A DNA stretch of 53,302 nt from an uncultured Acidobacteriota bacterium (GCA_902826795.1 CADEGD010000027.1:1-53302); one strand, 5' to 3'. Shown: positions 25,359-34,900, numbered from the stretch's first letter. Notes: generated from the sequence alone by a model not told the origin. Program-made: numbers and translations.

Positions 25359-26309
25359 TCAAGGCCTGATTCGTCCAGAGGCCAGGAAGGCTGCTCCGAG
25401 GATACCAGCATCGTCCCCAAGTTCAGAACGCATTAGTTTAACACGTTCACCCGGATGCGGGAACGCCCTTCGCAATATCTCCGAGCGAAGAGGTTCGATC
25501 AAAAGGTCCCATCCGGCTGATACGCCGCCGCCGATCACGATCGCTTCAGGATTCAGCACGTTGACAAGCCCGCCGAGTGCGATACCCAAATAGGTCGCGG
25601 CTAGCCGAAACACTTCCAAAGAAAGACGATCGCCTTTTACGCCTGCTTCGAACATTTCCAGAGGCGTAAGTTCAGAGCCGGACCGAAGTTGGGTCTCGGG
25701 ATATTTCGGCATCAGCTCTTTAGCAAGCCTGATCATCGCCGTAGCCGACGAATATTGCTCGACGCATCCGCGGCTTCCGCATCCGCACGGATGGCCCTCG
25801 GGCTCGACCGCGATATGGCCTATTTCCCCTGCAGTTCCGTCGATACCACGGATCAAAGTTCCGTCAATGATGATGCCGCCGCCAACACCAGTGCCTAACG
25901 TAACATGGATCGAATTCAGGACACCCTGCGAAGCTCCCTTCCATCTTTCGCCGACGGCGGCGGCGTTGGCGTCATTCTCCAAGATCACCGGAAGCCCGAG
26001 TCTTTCCGCAAAAACCTTTGAAAATTCTAGGTCGTTGAGCTGCGGGAGATTTGGCGACCGCAGGATCACGCCCGAGTGCGAGTTTACGATAGCGGGCATT
26101 GCGGCCCCGAACCCGCCAAACTCGTAGTCGCCTGTCAGCTCACGCTGAAAATCCTCAACCCCACCGACGATCGCATCAATTATGTCCGCCTGGTTACCTT
26201 GAGACGGCGTGGCTCGACGGTCGCGGGAGAGTATATTACCCGCCGAATCGACCGCCGCCATTCGAAGGTTAGTACCGCCGAGGTCGGCGGCAATGAAGAC
26301 CTTTTCCAT
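25359..26309 (-). CDS. ROK family sugar kinase (glucokinase-like)
   Basis: A 316-residue kinase with the ATP-binding DLGGTN (9-14), catalytic D113 in END (111-113), GTGVGGGIIIDG (139-150), GEIGH (161-165, zinc ligand H165) and CGCGSRGC (175-182, zinc cysteines). It phosphorylates a hexose, most likely glucose, at the 6-position. It follows the xylose-type binding-protein gene by 25 nt, so it is probably co-expressed with sugar uptake. No DNA-binding domain is present, so this is an enzyme rather than a ROK repressor. Confidence 0.93.
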   Translation of the reverse strand: MEKVFIAADLGGTNLRMAAVDSAGNILSRDRRATPSQGNQADIIDAIVGGVEDFQRELTGDYEFGGFGAAMPAIVNSHSGVILRSPNLPQLNDLEFSKVFAERLGLPVILENDANAAAVGERWKGASQGVLNSIHVTLGTGVGGGIIIDGTLIRGIDGTAGEIGHIAVEPEGHPCGCGSRGCVEQYSSATAMIRLAKELMPKYPETQLRSGSELTPLEMFEAGVKGDRLSLEVFRLAATYLGIALGGLVNVLNPEAIVIGGGVSAGWDLLIEPLRSEILRRAFPHPGERVKLMRSELGDDAGILGAAFLASGRIRP

Positions 26310-26334
26310 TTAGTATCCCTTTTTCTAAAGGCCC

Positions 26335-27411
26335 TTACTGCTTTGGCGGTCGCTGTCCTTCAGGAACGTTCTTATAAACGTCTTCGTACTTTGCGTATCC
26401 ATCTTTTATCACGGTGGTCATCAGGTTGTCTTTGTCTACCACCGTTACTTCGAGAAGGATCGCCGGAATCTCCTTCTTCAGCGTGTCGTTCATGAATGGC
26501 GTTGTCGTCAACTGCTCTTTTTTGGCAAGCTTGATCGCCGATTCGACCGCTTGGTTAGCAAGCGGGATGATCGGCTTGTAAACGGTCATCGTCTGCTTGC
26601 CTTCGGCGATCCGCTGCAGTCCGTCGAGGGCCGCGTCCTGGCCTGTCACAAGGACCTTTCCGGCCAAGCCCTTGTTCGCCAGAGCCGAAACAACTCCACC
26701 GGCCATTCCATCGTTAGAAACGACGAACGCCTGAATGTTATCGCCATTTTGCGTCAAGGCGTTCTCAGCCATTTTCAAGGCCTCTTCGGGTTTCCAGTCG
26801 GGCGTAAAGTTATCGGCCACGATCTTGATCTTGCCGCTGTCGACGGCGGGTTTCAGCACATCGAGCTGTTCTTTCTTCATGATAACGGCGTTGTTATCGG
26901 TGCTCGCGCCGTAGACCATTACGTAATTTCCCTCGGGAACTTTTGCGAGCGCGTATTCAGCGATCTTTCGGCCGATCACCGGCACCTGGTGCGAAATGTA
27001 GAGATCGATCTTGTCGGAATTTATAAGTCGGTCGTAGCTAATTACCGGAACGCCTCTTTCCTTTGCCTTATCGACCATCGAAGCGGCCTGCGTCGCATTG
27101 CTGGGCGCGATGACGATAACGTCAACTCCCTGAGTCAACAAATTCTCCACGTCGTTAGCCTGCTTTTCCGCGCGGTTGTCGGCGACGGTAATGACGCACT
27201 CGACATCCATCTTTTTGCAGTGGGCCTCAAATGCGTCGCGGTCGCGAACCCAACGCTCTTCCTTAAGCGTATCCATCGCAAAACCGATCTTTATCTTCTT
27301 GGCACCGTTCGGAGCGGCCGGAGCATTGGAATTGCCTTGTTGTGGTCCAGTACAGCTGATGCCTAAAAGAGCGATTGCAAAGGTAAAAACGAAGAAAATT
27401 GTCGTCTTCAT
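26335..27411 (-). CDS. xylF: D-xylose-type ABC transporter substrate-binding lipoprotein
   Basis: A 358-residue periplasmic-binding-protein type I lipoprotein. The signal ends LLGISC (lipobox Cys near residue 20). Two lobes follow: IKIGFAMDTLKEERWVRDRD at the N-terminus, with DVIVIAPSNATQAASMV, PVISYDRLI, and AFVVSNDGMAGGVVSAL. The match is to XylF-like proteins rather than to ribose or galactose binders. ATG 27411 is set by AAGGAG 7 nt upstream; the longer frame to 27531 lacks a ribosome site. No permease or ATPase gene is adjacent, so the rest of the transporter must be elsewhere. Confidence 0.9.
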   Translation of the reverse strand: MKTTIFFVFTFAIALLGISCTGPQQGNSNAPAAPNGAKKIKIGFAMDTLKEERWVRDRDAFEAHCKKMDVECVITVADNRAEKQANDVENLLTQGVDVIVIAPSNATQAASMVDKAKERGVPVISYDRLINSDKIDLYISHQVPVIGRKIAEYALAKVPEGNYVMVYGASTDNNAVIMKKEQLDVLKPAVDSGKIKIVADNFTPDWKPEEALKMAENALTQNGDNIQAFVVSNDGMAGGVVSALANKGLAGKVLVTGQDAALDGLQRIAEGKQTMTVYKPIIPLANQAVESAIKLAKKEQLTTTPFMNDTLKKEIPAILLEVTVVDKDNLMTTVIKDGYAKYEDVYKNVPEGQRPPKQ

Positions 27412-27445
27412 TGAATATCTCCTTTCAAATGAATGAGTTTCAGAA

Positions 27446-27474
27446 ATTAAAGCAGAAAAATCAGTACTGGGCAA
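27446..27474 (-). promoter_or_regulatory. Candidate sigma-70 promoter for xylF
   Basis: On the minus strand TTGCCC (27469-27474) and TTTAAT (27446-27451) are separated by exactly 17 nt, about 35 nt before the xylF start. That is four of six matches at -35 and five of six at -10. Confidence 0.45.
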
Positions 27475-27807
27475 TGTGTTCATCCGAAAACCTCTCATTC
27501 GGACCGATCCGGGTCGAATCCGCCTTTCCAACTTAGATTTTCATCCACTCGTCGCGCCGCCCCCCCCGACAATAAATCTTTCGAATCGAACAATTTAGAC
27601 CCGCAATTTGTTGACATCACTATGGTATTGTTGTAAAAGATTGAGTGACCTGGTTATTTTGAGTTTCTTTACCAGGCATTCTGCACGGGTCGAAAACCAA
27701 GGCTTGGGCTAATGCTCGTCATAAAAATTTAACTGATGTTCAGTTGCTCTTCGTTTCTTTTGGACGAAGAATGTACCTAGGATTGTTATAGGAGGAGTTC
27801 AATTCAG
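27475..27807. other. Intergenic region with long leader of the FecR-like gene
   Basis: No gene is seen. TTGACA at 27611-27616 is a perfect -35 for the plus strand, but the -10 at 17 nt (TAAAAG, 27634-27639) is poor. If used it gives a leader of about 160 nt before the gene at 27808. An eight-base C run lies near 27560. Confidence 0.35.
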
Positions 27808-28521
27808 ATGCTCGGCAAAAATTTTATTCGCAAATCTGTTTGCTCGCTGACGGCCATCGCGGTCCTCTGCGTTTACTCTTCGTGGGCTATCGCTCTGCCG
27901 AATACGCTCACGGGTGAGATCACCGTCACCGGCCAGGTAACGGTTAACGGCCAAACCGCCGTTTCGAACTCGACTATCGTTTCGGGAAGCACGATCGTAA
28001 CGGGCGCCAACTCAAGCGCGATCGTCAGCCTCGGCAAGACCGGTCGTGTTGAGGTTCTCGCCGATTCAAATCTTGTTCTCAACTTCACCGAGACCGGCAT
28101 TGTCGGTATCTTGTCGTCAGGAAAAGCTCGTGTTGCGAACGCCGCCGGCGTCGCCACGACGATGACGACTAAGGACGCCGCGATCATCGCTGACTCGACT
28201 CAGGCAAATAACTTCATCGTCGAAGTTGAATGTTCACACACTCACGTCGATGCGACCACTGGCTTTGTAACGATGCGTGAAGGTACCAGCGACCGTCAGG
28301 TTGCCGCTGGAACTTCCGCAACCGCAGGCAATTTGGCCCAGACCGGTTGTCAGCCTTGCCTCCGCCCCGACTCGGCCCCGCCGGTTCGCTTCGGTGTGCC
28401 TTGGTGGCTGTTCGTTGTTGCCGGTGGAATCGTTGCGACCACGATCCTTTACGATAAGGATCCCGAGCCGTGCGGCGAAGACGACGACTGCGACACCGTT
28501 GTTGTCAGCCCGACCAGATAG
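27808..28521 (+). CDS. FecR-like exported protein with C-terminal membrane anchor
   Basis: A 237-residue protein with a signal peptide (to about residue 30, AIALP). The middle domain has FecR-like beta repeats: VSGSTIVTGANSSAIVSLG, then RVEVLADSNLVLNF, then GKARVAN. A membrane helix lies near 200-217 (WWLFVVAGGIVATTIL). The tail is acidic with two cysteines (CGEDDDC). FecR domains sense or bind at the periplasmic face of the envelope. AGGAGG lies 10 nt before ATG. It is monocistronic, ending at a strong terminator. Two further cysteines (CQPC) may form a disulfide. Confidence 0.78.
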   Translation: MLGKNFIRKSVCSLTAIAVLCVYSSWAIALPNTLTGEITVTGQVTVNGQTAVSNSTIVSGSTIVTGANSSAIVSLGKTGRVEVLADSNLVLNFTETGIVGILSSGKARVANAAGVATTMTTKDAAIIADSTQANNFIVEVECSHTHVDATTGFVTMREGTSDRQVAAGTSATAGNLAQTGCQPCLRPDSAPPVRFGVPWWLFVVAGGIVATTILYDKDPEPCGEDDDCDTVVVSPTR

Positions 28522-28558
28522 TCTTTTGGTCTATAACAGTCCGATTTTGTAAACTTGA

Positions 28559-28597
28559 GCGGGTCATATTGAAGTCAATATGACCCGCATTCGTTTT
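28559..28597 (+). terminator. Rho-independent terminator
   Basis: A perfect 12-bp stem, GCGGGTCATATT (28559-28570) with AATATGACCCGC (28577-28588), has a 6-nt loop and is followed by ATTCGTTTT. It ends the FecR-like gene. Confidence 0.85.
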
Positions 28598-28646
28598 AAT
28601 AGAGGCAATAATTTAGAATTCATCATTTCAGGGCAATCATTCTTAT

Positions 28647-29945
28647 ATGCAAATCGCAGTTATTGGAACCGGATATGTCGGACTCGTTTCCGGCGCATGC
28701 TTCGCTGAGTTCGGCATTAACGTAACGTGCGTGGATGTTGACGCGACCAAGATCGACAAGCTTAATCAGAACATCATCCCGATCTACGAGCCCGGCCTGG
28801 ACCAGATCGTAGAGAAGAACGTTAAAGCGGGGCGGCTTGAATTTACAACGGACCTCAAGGCCGCAGTCGAAAAGTCTAAGGTCGTATTCTTTGCGGTCGG
28901 AACGCCGCCAAAAGAGGACGGCTCGCCGGACATGAGCTATTACCAGCAGGCGGCGGCGGACGTTGCGGCCGCGATGAACGGTTACAAGGTGCTGGTAACA
29001 AAATCGACCGTGCCAGTCGGAACCGGCAAATGGCTGCGTGGCTTTGTATCGGAGCGAATTCCCGAAGGAATGTCTTTTGGCGTGGCTTCGAACCCGGAAT
29101 TTTTGCGCGAAGGTGCTGCGATCGAAGACTTCATGAGGCCCGATCGCGTCGTAGTCGGCAGCAACGAGCCGGAAGCGATCGAGGTGATGAAAGAGCTTTA
29201 TCGCCCCCTGTACCTGATCGAGGCTCCGGTCGTGATCACTTCGCTCGAAGCCGCCGAGCTGATCAAGTACGCCGCAAACGCTTTTCTCGCGACAAAGATC
29301 ACGTTCATCAACGAGATCGCAAACCTATGCGACGCCATCGGCTGCGACGTGCACGACGTTGCCCGCGGCATGGGCATGGACAACCGCATCGGACGCAAGT
29401 TCCTGCATCCCGGGCCGGGCTACGGCGGATCGTGTTTTCCTAAAGATACGAGGGCGCTCACGACGGTTGCCGACCAATTCGGAGTCGAAACCCGGATCGT
29501 TGACGCCGTCATCGAGGCCAACGATCTTCAGCGACATGCAATGATCCCGAAGATTGAGAAACTTGTCGGCGACCTTTCCGGCAAAAACATCGGTGTGCTC
29601 GGGCTTTCGTTCAAGCCTGAAACCGACGACATGCGCGAATCTCCGGCGATCGACATCTGTCATTCGTTGATCGAGAAGGGAGCGAAGGTGCGGGCGTTCG
29701 ATCCGGTCGCGATGGAAGAATCGAAGCACTTTATCAACGGCATCGAATACGCGACGGACGAATATGACGCGATCAAAGGTGCCGACGTTCTCGTGCTCCT
29801 CACCGAGTGGAATCAGTTTCGGTCGCTGGATCTCGAAAAAGTTAAATCTCTGCTGACCTCGCCGAAGATCGCCGATCTGCGGAATGTCTACGAACCCGAC
29901 GATATGCGCGAGTTAGGGTTTGAATACGTCGGCGTGGGGCGTTAG
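28647..29945 (+). CDS. ugd: UDP-glucose 6-dehydrogenase
   Basis: A 432-residue NAD-dependent enzyme oxidising UDP-glucose to UDP-glucuronate. The Rossmann motif is GTGYVGLVSG (7-16). Other motifs are FFAVGTPP (81-88), STVPVGTG (120-127), NPEFLREG (149-156) and the catalytic cysteine C263 in GGSCFPKD. The length is standard. It is followed 54 nt later by an epimerase on the same strand; together they would supply uronic acid and epimerised sugar nucleotides for surface polysaccharide. Confidence 0.96.
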   Translation: MQIAVIGTGYVGLVSGACFAEFGINVTCVDVDATKIDKLNQNIIPIYEPGLDQIVEKNVKAGRLEFTTDLKAAVEKSKVVFFAVGTPPKEDGSPDMSYYQQAAADVAAAMNGYKVLVTKSTVPVGTGKWLRGFVSERIPEGMSFGVASNPEFLREGAAIEDFMRPDRVVVGSNEPEAIEVMKELYRPLYLIEAPVVITSLEAAELIKYAANAFLATKITFINEIANLCDAIGCDVHDVARGMGMDNRIGRKFLHPGPGYGGSCFPKDTRALTTVADQFGVETRIVDAVIEANDLQRHAMIPKIEKLVGDLSGKNIGVLGLSFKPETDDMRESPAIDICHSLIEKGAKVRAFDPVAMEESKHFINGIEYATDEYDAIKGADVLVLLTEWNQFRSLDLEKVKSLLTSPKIADLRNVYEPDDMRELGFEYVGVGR

Positions 29946-29999
29946 TTTTTAATCACTCGGAGGCTCGAACTCGGGTCTCAACACAAAATAACTCTTTCC

Positions 30000-30956
30000 A
30001 TGGCACTCACCTCAACAGTACTCGTTACCGGCGGCGCCGGTTTCATCGGCTCGAACCTTGCGGACGAATTGATCAGGCAAGGAGCAAACGTTCGCATCGT
30101 CGACAATTTCGCAACCGGCTTTCGTGAAAATCTCGACGAGATCACCGGCGACTTCGAGTTTGTCGAAGCCGACGTTGCGGACAAGGACGCGATGACGAAG
30201 GCCGTCGCTGGCGTCGAGATCGTCTTTCATCAGGCGGCTCTCCCGAGTGTTCCGAGATCGGTCGAGAATCCGCTGGAGACTCACGAGGCATGTGTGAACG
30301 GCACGTTCAATCTGCTATCGGCGGCTAAAGAAGCTGGTGTGAAGCGCGTAGTATACGCCGCGTCGAGCTCGGCTTACGGCGATCAGCAGACCTTGCCCAA
30401 GACCGAAACGATGGCTCCGGAGCCGCTGTCGCCTTATGCGGCGGCAAAGCTGACCGGTGAATACTATTGCCGCGTTTTTTCGCAGGTATACGGCCTCGAC
30501 ACTTATTCGCTGCGCTACTTCAACGTTTTCGGGCCGCGGCAAAATCCATCATCGCAGTACTCTGGAGTTATCTCCCGATTCATCGATGCCTACATGAAGG
30601 GTGAATCGCCGGTCATCTACGGTGACGGGCTGCAGTCTCGCGACTTCACCTACATCGACAACGTTGTCGATGCCAATATCCGGGCGGCTCAGGCAACCAG
30701 CGGGAGCGGACAGGTGATGAACGTCGCGAACGGCGAGCGGATCTCACTGCTTGATCTTGCCGAGGTAATGAAAAAAGTTACGGGAAGAGACGATCTCGCG
30801 ATCGACTTTCAGCCGGAACGAAAAGGCGACGTGAAACATTCGCAGGCGGACAACAGCCGCGCGAAGGAATGGCTAGGTTATCAACGGCTAGTGGATTTGG
30901 AAGAAGGTATCAGCCGCACGATTGACTGGTGGAAGAAAAGCCGATTTGCAAAGTAA
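30000..30956 (+). CDS. NAD-dependent UDP-sugar 4-epimerase
   Basis: A 318-residue extended short-chain dehydrogenase. The cofactor motif is GGAGFIGS (11-18), the serine segment is ASSSAYG (121-127) and the catalytic pair Y146/K150 sits in PYAAAK. The QNPSSQYSGVISRF segment and the small size fit UDP-N-acetylglucosamine or UDP-glucose/glucuronate 4-epimerases (WbpP/Gne type); the substrate cannot be fixed from sequence. It probably works with the preceding Ugd. No near ribosome site: CGGAGG lies about 35 nt upstream. Confidence 0.92.
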   Translation: MALTSTVLVTGGAGFIGSNLADELIRQGANVRIVDNFATGFRENLDEITGDFEFVEADVADKDAMTKAVAGVEIVFHQAALPSVPRSVENPLETHEACVNGTFNLLSAAKEAGVKRVVYAASSSAYGDQQTLPKTETMAPEPLSPYAAAKLTGEYYCRVFSQVYGLDTYSLRYFNVFGPRQNPSSQYSGVISRFIDAYMKGESPVIYGDGLQSRDFTYIDNVVDANIRAAQATSGSGQVMNVANGERISLLDLAEVMKKVTGRDDLAIDFQPERKGDVKHSQADNSRAKEWLGYQRLVDLEEGISRTIDWWKKSRFAK

Positions 30957-30958
30957 GT

Positions 30959-31669
30959 CTACTTCGCCGAAAAGACCGCGTCGTCGATCTTGGAGTTGAT
31001 CAAAATATCTTTAGCTTTAAAGCTTGCGTAGGCCGTGATCGGCCCTAGATCGAATCGCTGGGAGTATCGCTCGGGAACGGATATACCATCGACAACCTTG
31101 TATTTGTCTACTTCTATCGAGGTTGAGAAAGTGCGGCCGTTCATTTCGTAAGCAGATTCGTAGGAACTTATCAGGCCCGTCTTTTCGTCGATGTAAAAAT
31201 CCGTATAGAAACCATCGGGTGCAGTAAGGCGAAATCCCTTCCCTTTTTTCTTTCCCGAAACCTGACTAACCAGATAGCCGTCGTCGCCATAGCGCGGCAA
31301 CATCGGGAAGCCCAGGCTTGTGACCGGCGGAAGTGTGATGCCGTTGATCGACGAGACGGTGTTGGTGCCGTCGAAGGTCTGCTTGATCGACTGAAACGCT
31401 GTCTGGATATCCAGCACGTATTTCTCACCGGAAATGACAGTCGAAAATCCGCCCGGCAGCGATTGTGTTTGCACCGTCACATCGACGCCGCCCTTAACGA
31501 CCAGTGTCTTTATACCTTTTAGCTTCGTTCCGCCGTGGGCTTCGAAAGCTTGTTTCGCGTTGGCAGCCGCCTCTAACAGCGGCTTTGTGCCTTTGGTGAA
31601 TTCCTCTTTCTGTGCGTCGATCGAAAACATAGCGAAAGCGACGATTATCGCGACATATAAAAACTTCAT
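30959..31669 (-). CDS. Exported LolA-like hypothetical protein
   Basis: A 236-residue protein with signal peptide (KFLYVAIIVAFAMFSIDAQ, cleaved near residue 19). The mature part is beta-rich: LKGIKTLVVKGGVDVTVQ, GFYTDFYIDEKTGLISSYE and a closing DGISVPERYSQRFD. This recalls LolA/LppX or outer-membrane lipoprotein-sorting folds, but no diagnostic motif is present. ATG 31669 gives a 9-nt gap to GAGG; ATG 31675 is only 3 nt from it. It converges with the epimerase and follows the TonB gene beyond a terminator. Confidence 0.75.
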   Translation of the reverse strand: MKFLYVAIIVAFAMFSIDAQKEEFTKGTKPLLEAAANAKQAFEAHGGTKLKGIKTLVVKGGVDVTVQTQSLPGGFSTVISGEKYVLDIQTAFQSIKQTFDGTNTVSSINGITLPPVTSLGFPMLPRYGDDGYLVSQVSGKKKGKGFRLTAPDGFYTDFYIDEKTGLISSYESAYEMNGRTFSTSIEVDKYKVVDGISVPERYSQRFDLGPITAYASFKAKDILINSKIDDAVFSAK

Positions 31670-31689
31670 TCTCATCAGCCTCACAAAAT

Positions 31690-31716
31690 GGGCGAAGGAT
31701 CTAAAACCTTCGCCCG
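31690..31716 (-). terminator. Hairpin terminator after the TonB-receptor gene
   Basis: A perfect 9-bp stem GGGCGAAGG/CCTTCGCCC (31690-31698 and 31707-31715) has an 8-nt loop. On the minus strand it is followed by ATTTTGT. It lies 35 nt after the stop of the receptor gene. Confidence 0.7.
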
Positions 31717-31749
31717 ATTTCAATCACCGTATTGTATATCGAACCAAGG

Positions 31750-34700
31750 CTACCAGCTAAACCTTGCCTGAAGTTCGATGCGGCGATTTGCCGCGCCGCC
31801 ACCGCCGAAGTTGCCGCCGCCGCCCGGGCCAAAGCCGCCGAAGAAGCCGCCACCGGTCGATGTGTATTCGCCAAACCGGCTCGACGATAAATTACTCACC
31901 GGTGCCGCAAAATTCACCTTATTCAAAATGTTGTTGAAGTTAACACTGAGCGTCAGGTTATAGGGCTTGCGTTCGTTGCCGCCAAAGAATCCGCCCGGAC
32001 CTCCGCCCATTCGACCGCCTCCACCGCCAGGACCACTGCCGCCGGGACCACGTCCGCCGACGCCAGCGATACCGCCCGCCCCGGGGCCGCCAGCCTGCCC
32101 GCCCGTATTTGCCGCAGACGACCGGCCCTCGGTCTTGCCGAAGCCAAACGTCTTGCTCACGCGAAGGTTTGCGTTGAAAGCCTGAGGCGCTCTGCCAAAG
32201 TTCCGGGGAATGATCTCGCTAGGGTCATATTCCGAAACGTCACAGTACGAATACGTCAGCCCCAGTTCACTACATCGAGCGCCTAGCTGAGCGAAGGTCG
32301 GACGCTCCGTAAACTGTCGGTCGCCATTAGTATCGATGCCGGTCGTGATATTGAAGGCTCGACCAGAGTTATAGGTGATGAACGGACTCATCGATACTTG
32401 CCACGGCAAGTTGAAATTGCCGCCGACCACGAAGCTGTGACGAGTGTCGAAGCTCGCCCGGCCAAACTCATCGGATAGATCGTAGGTATACGCCGGGAAT
32501 CCACCATCGGTGTCACTGTCAGTAAAGCCGAGGCTGTAGTTCCCAAATAACGAGAATCGTTGGCTAAAATTCGACCGCAGGTTAAAGTTCAGGCGATCCA
32601 TCTTCATCGTTCCGTTCGAAACCCATTCGTAAATCGGGCCGCTCTCTGGAAACGGCACGGGAGCTCCCGCACAGCTGGCCTGCGACGGGCAGATAGGTGC
32701 GTTGACGTTTATCTGACGAATAATATTGTTCGTCTGAGACTTTACGTAAGTCGCGGCGAAAACCGTGCGGCCCGGAAGTTGCCGCTCGTACGAGATCGCG
32801 CCTTGATAAGTCACCGGAACGCGAAGGTCGTCCGAGACCCTACGAACAATATTGGTCTGCGGAAGAGCCGCCTGAATATCGGCGACTGACGGAATATTCG
32901 TCACGCCGTTGACTGTGAAGATCGGCTGGGAGAGAAGATCAAGGGCGGCGACTCGCCGTGCCGCGTCCGCCTCATTGGCGGTAATTACGAGGTTCAACTG
33001 TTCAGTACCGTTAAAACGCAGAGCCGTGAGCGTGTTGTTTTCGCTAAATCGGTCGTAGAAGACGCCGAATCCTCCCCGAATAACCGTTTTTGGCGAGCGG
33101 GCTCCGCCGGCTCCCGGCGACCACGCGATCGCGAACCGCGGTGCGAAATTCGAATTGTTACTGATGTTCGTCTGGTTCTCGTAGCGAAGCCCGGCGCTGA
33201 GTGTCAGGCTCGGGTTGATACGCCAGTCGTCGGTGAAGAACAAACTGTAATCGGTTCGCGAGACGCTCTGCTCGGGGTTACCGACGGTTATCGAATACTG
33301 GATAGGGTAATAACGATTGTCGGTCAAGCCTAGGATAGTTCCTCTATACTGGGCAATAGGAGTTAAGCCGGGCGTAACGATTACGCAGGGAGGATCGTCA
33401 GGGCTATTGTTTTCATCGCCCGGACAAGTTGGACGATTCCAAATGTCCGGAGCACCAGCAAACGTAAAGCTTCCACCAAATCCGCTCTCCGAACGATCGG
33501 TAAGCGAGTTTCGACGAACGCGTGCTCCGAACTTAACGGAATGGCTTGCGCCAAGCGTTGTCGTCGTATAGTTCTGGATCTCCCACGAGTTTCCTTTGCT
33601 AAAAGAATCACCGATCGTGGCTCCGCCGCCTGAGAAAGCATCCGAGACGTTTATGGCCGGGATAGAGTTATCGCCAAATCGTGAATTCTTTTCCCAGTCC
33701 ATTTCGAAACGCGTCTCGTTGACCGTCGTCGGATTGACGATCATCGTCTCGGTGATACGAAATTCGTGTTCCCAATTCGACGATTCAGACGCACGCGAGG
33801 GCAACGTGATCCCGCCGATTCCCTGGTTCTCCGATTTGCCACGCGAATAGCTGTAACGGGCGACGAGCGTGTTGTTATCGTTGATCGCGTAATCGAACCG
33901 CGGGCTGATCGAGAACCGCTCGTTCGGAAGCTGAAATTCCTGCTGAAAAGGGACCGCATTAAGGTTAGAGTCGAGAATCAAAGCGTTTACTACTGAATTC
34001 GAATCGTTCGTTCGCTGATTCACGTCGACAAAGAATGAAGACTTCCCTTTCACGACCGGACCGGAAAAGTTGCCGCCGAAAGCACGGGTCTGGCTCGGTG
34101 CCCGGTTAAGAGCAAAGGGGTTGCGAGAGTTAAGACTCTCGTCGTTGAAATTTGCCTGAACATTACCGCGAAACTTATCGGAACCGGGACGGGTAAGTAT
34201 CTCGATACGCCCGAAACCGAGCCGATCGTATTCCGCCGAGAAAGGATTCTGGTTGATACGGACTTCACGGATCGCTTCTTTCGGCGGAAGGCGGCCGCCC
34301 GTGAATCCATCGATGTAGATCTGTCCACCGTTGGGGCCGGCAGAGGCTCCCGCGAGAGCCTGTAAAGCCGCCTCTAGTTCGTCCGGATCGTCCGGCAGCG
34401 CATCGAGTTCTTTTTCTCCGAGAACGGTCGCTCCAGCGTTGTTGTTGGGGTCAGTGGAAACCGTATTCGAGCTGTTAACATCAACCACCTCTTCCTGCGC
34501 CTCAACTGTGAGCGGAACCGTAAGCTCGGCACGCTGGCCGGCAGTAACTACGACCTCGGCGTTTTCGTAGAGTGCAAAGTTGGCAGCTTTTATCTTCACC
34601 GTATACGTGCCCGCAGCCAGTCCTGTAACTGCAAATTCACCTCGCTGGTTTGACGTCGCCGTCTTTTCTTTTCCATCAGCCGCGACGACCGTCACGCTCG

Positions 34701-34830
34701 CACCGGTAACGACCGCACCGAGCGTATCCTGAACCGTACCGCCGATACTGCCGTTCGTTTGGCCGAACACAAGCGGCGTCAGTCCAAGCGAAAGCGCCAA
34801 AGCCAATATGGAAAGTCTTAATGATCTCAT
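31750..34830 (-). CDS. TonB-dependent receptor with carboxypeptidase-regulatory-like domain
   Basis: A 1026-residue outer-membrane protein. It has a signal peptide (1-23), a carboxypeptidase regulatory-like beta-sandwich (about 25-115; GSIGGTVQDTLGAVVTGA), a plug domain (about 125-240) and a barrel ending in aromatic W. The family, often called Oar-like, is greatly expanded in Acidobacteria and imports large or complex substrates. A glycine-rich segment of roughly 45 residues lies near residue 925 and a second near the C-terminus. It starts 70 nt after a DUF5666 gene with similar glycine-rich inserts. No typical TonB box was identified. Confidence 0.92.
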   Translation of the reverse strand: MRSLRLSILALALSLGLTPLVFGQTNGSIGGTVQDTLGAVVTGASVTVVAADGKEKTATSNQRGEFAVTGLAAGTYTVKIKAANFALYENAEVVVTAGQRAELTVPLTVEAQEEVVDVNSSNTVSTDPNNNAGATVLGEKELDALPDDPDELEAALQALAGASAGPNGGQIYIDGFTGGRLPPKEAIREVRINQNPFSAEYDRLGFGRIEILTRPGSDKFRGNVQANFNDESLNSRNPFALNRAPSQTRAFGGNFSGPVVKGKSSFFVDVNQRTNDSNSVVNALILDSNLNAVPFQQEFQLPNERFSISPRFDYAINDNNTLVARYSYSRGKSENQGIGGITLPSRASESSNWEHEFRITETMIVNPTTVNETRFEMDWEKNSRFGDNSIPAINVSDAFSGGGATIGDSFSKGNSWEIQNYTTTTLGASHSVKFGARVRRNSLTDRSESGFGGSFTFAGAPDIWNRPTCPGDENNSPDDPPCVIVTPGLTPIAQYRGTILGLTDNRYYPIQYSITVGNPEQSVSRTDYSLFFTDDWRINPSLTLSAGLRYENQTNISNNSNFAPRFAIAWSPGAGGARSPKTVIRGGFGVFYDRFSENNTLTALRFNGTEQLNLVITANEADAARRVAALDLLSQPIFTVNGVTNIPSVADIQAALPQTNIVRRVSDDLRVPVTYQGAISYERQLPGRTVFAATYVKSQTNNIIRQINVNAPICPSQASCAGAPVPFPESGPIYEWVSNGTMKMDRLNFNLRSNFSQRFSLFGNYSLGFTDSDTDGGFPAYTYDLSDEFGRASFDTRHSFVVGGNFNLPWQVSMSPFITYNSGRAFNITTGIDTNGDRQFTERPTFAQLGARCSELGLTYSYCDVSEYDPSEIIPRNFGRAPQAFNANLRVSKTFGFGKTEGRSSAANTGGQAGGPGAGGIAGVGGRGPGGSGPGGGGGRMGGGPGGFFGGNERKPYNLTLSVNFNNILNKVNFAAPVSNLSSSRFGEYTSTGGGFFGGFGPGGGGNFGGGGAANRRIELQARFSW

Positions 34831-34900
34831 CGTATTAGTCCTGTTTTTATCGGTGATTCAATAAATTTCAGCGAATCGCCGGGGTTTATAAATCTTTTAT

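Noticed and set aside
27550..27570. Eight-base C run as a phase-variation tract
   Set aside because: It lies outside any gene and far from a promoter core, so slippage would not switch a reading frame.
31967..32185. Proline-rich frame opposite the TonB receptor gene
   Set aside because: It is the complement of the glycine-rich codons (GGN/CCN) of the receptor and has no start signal.
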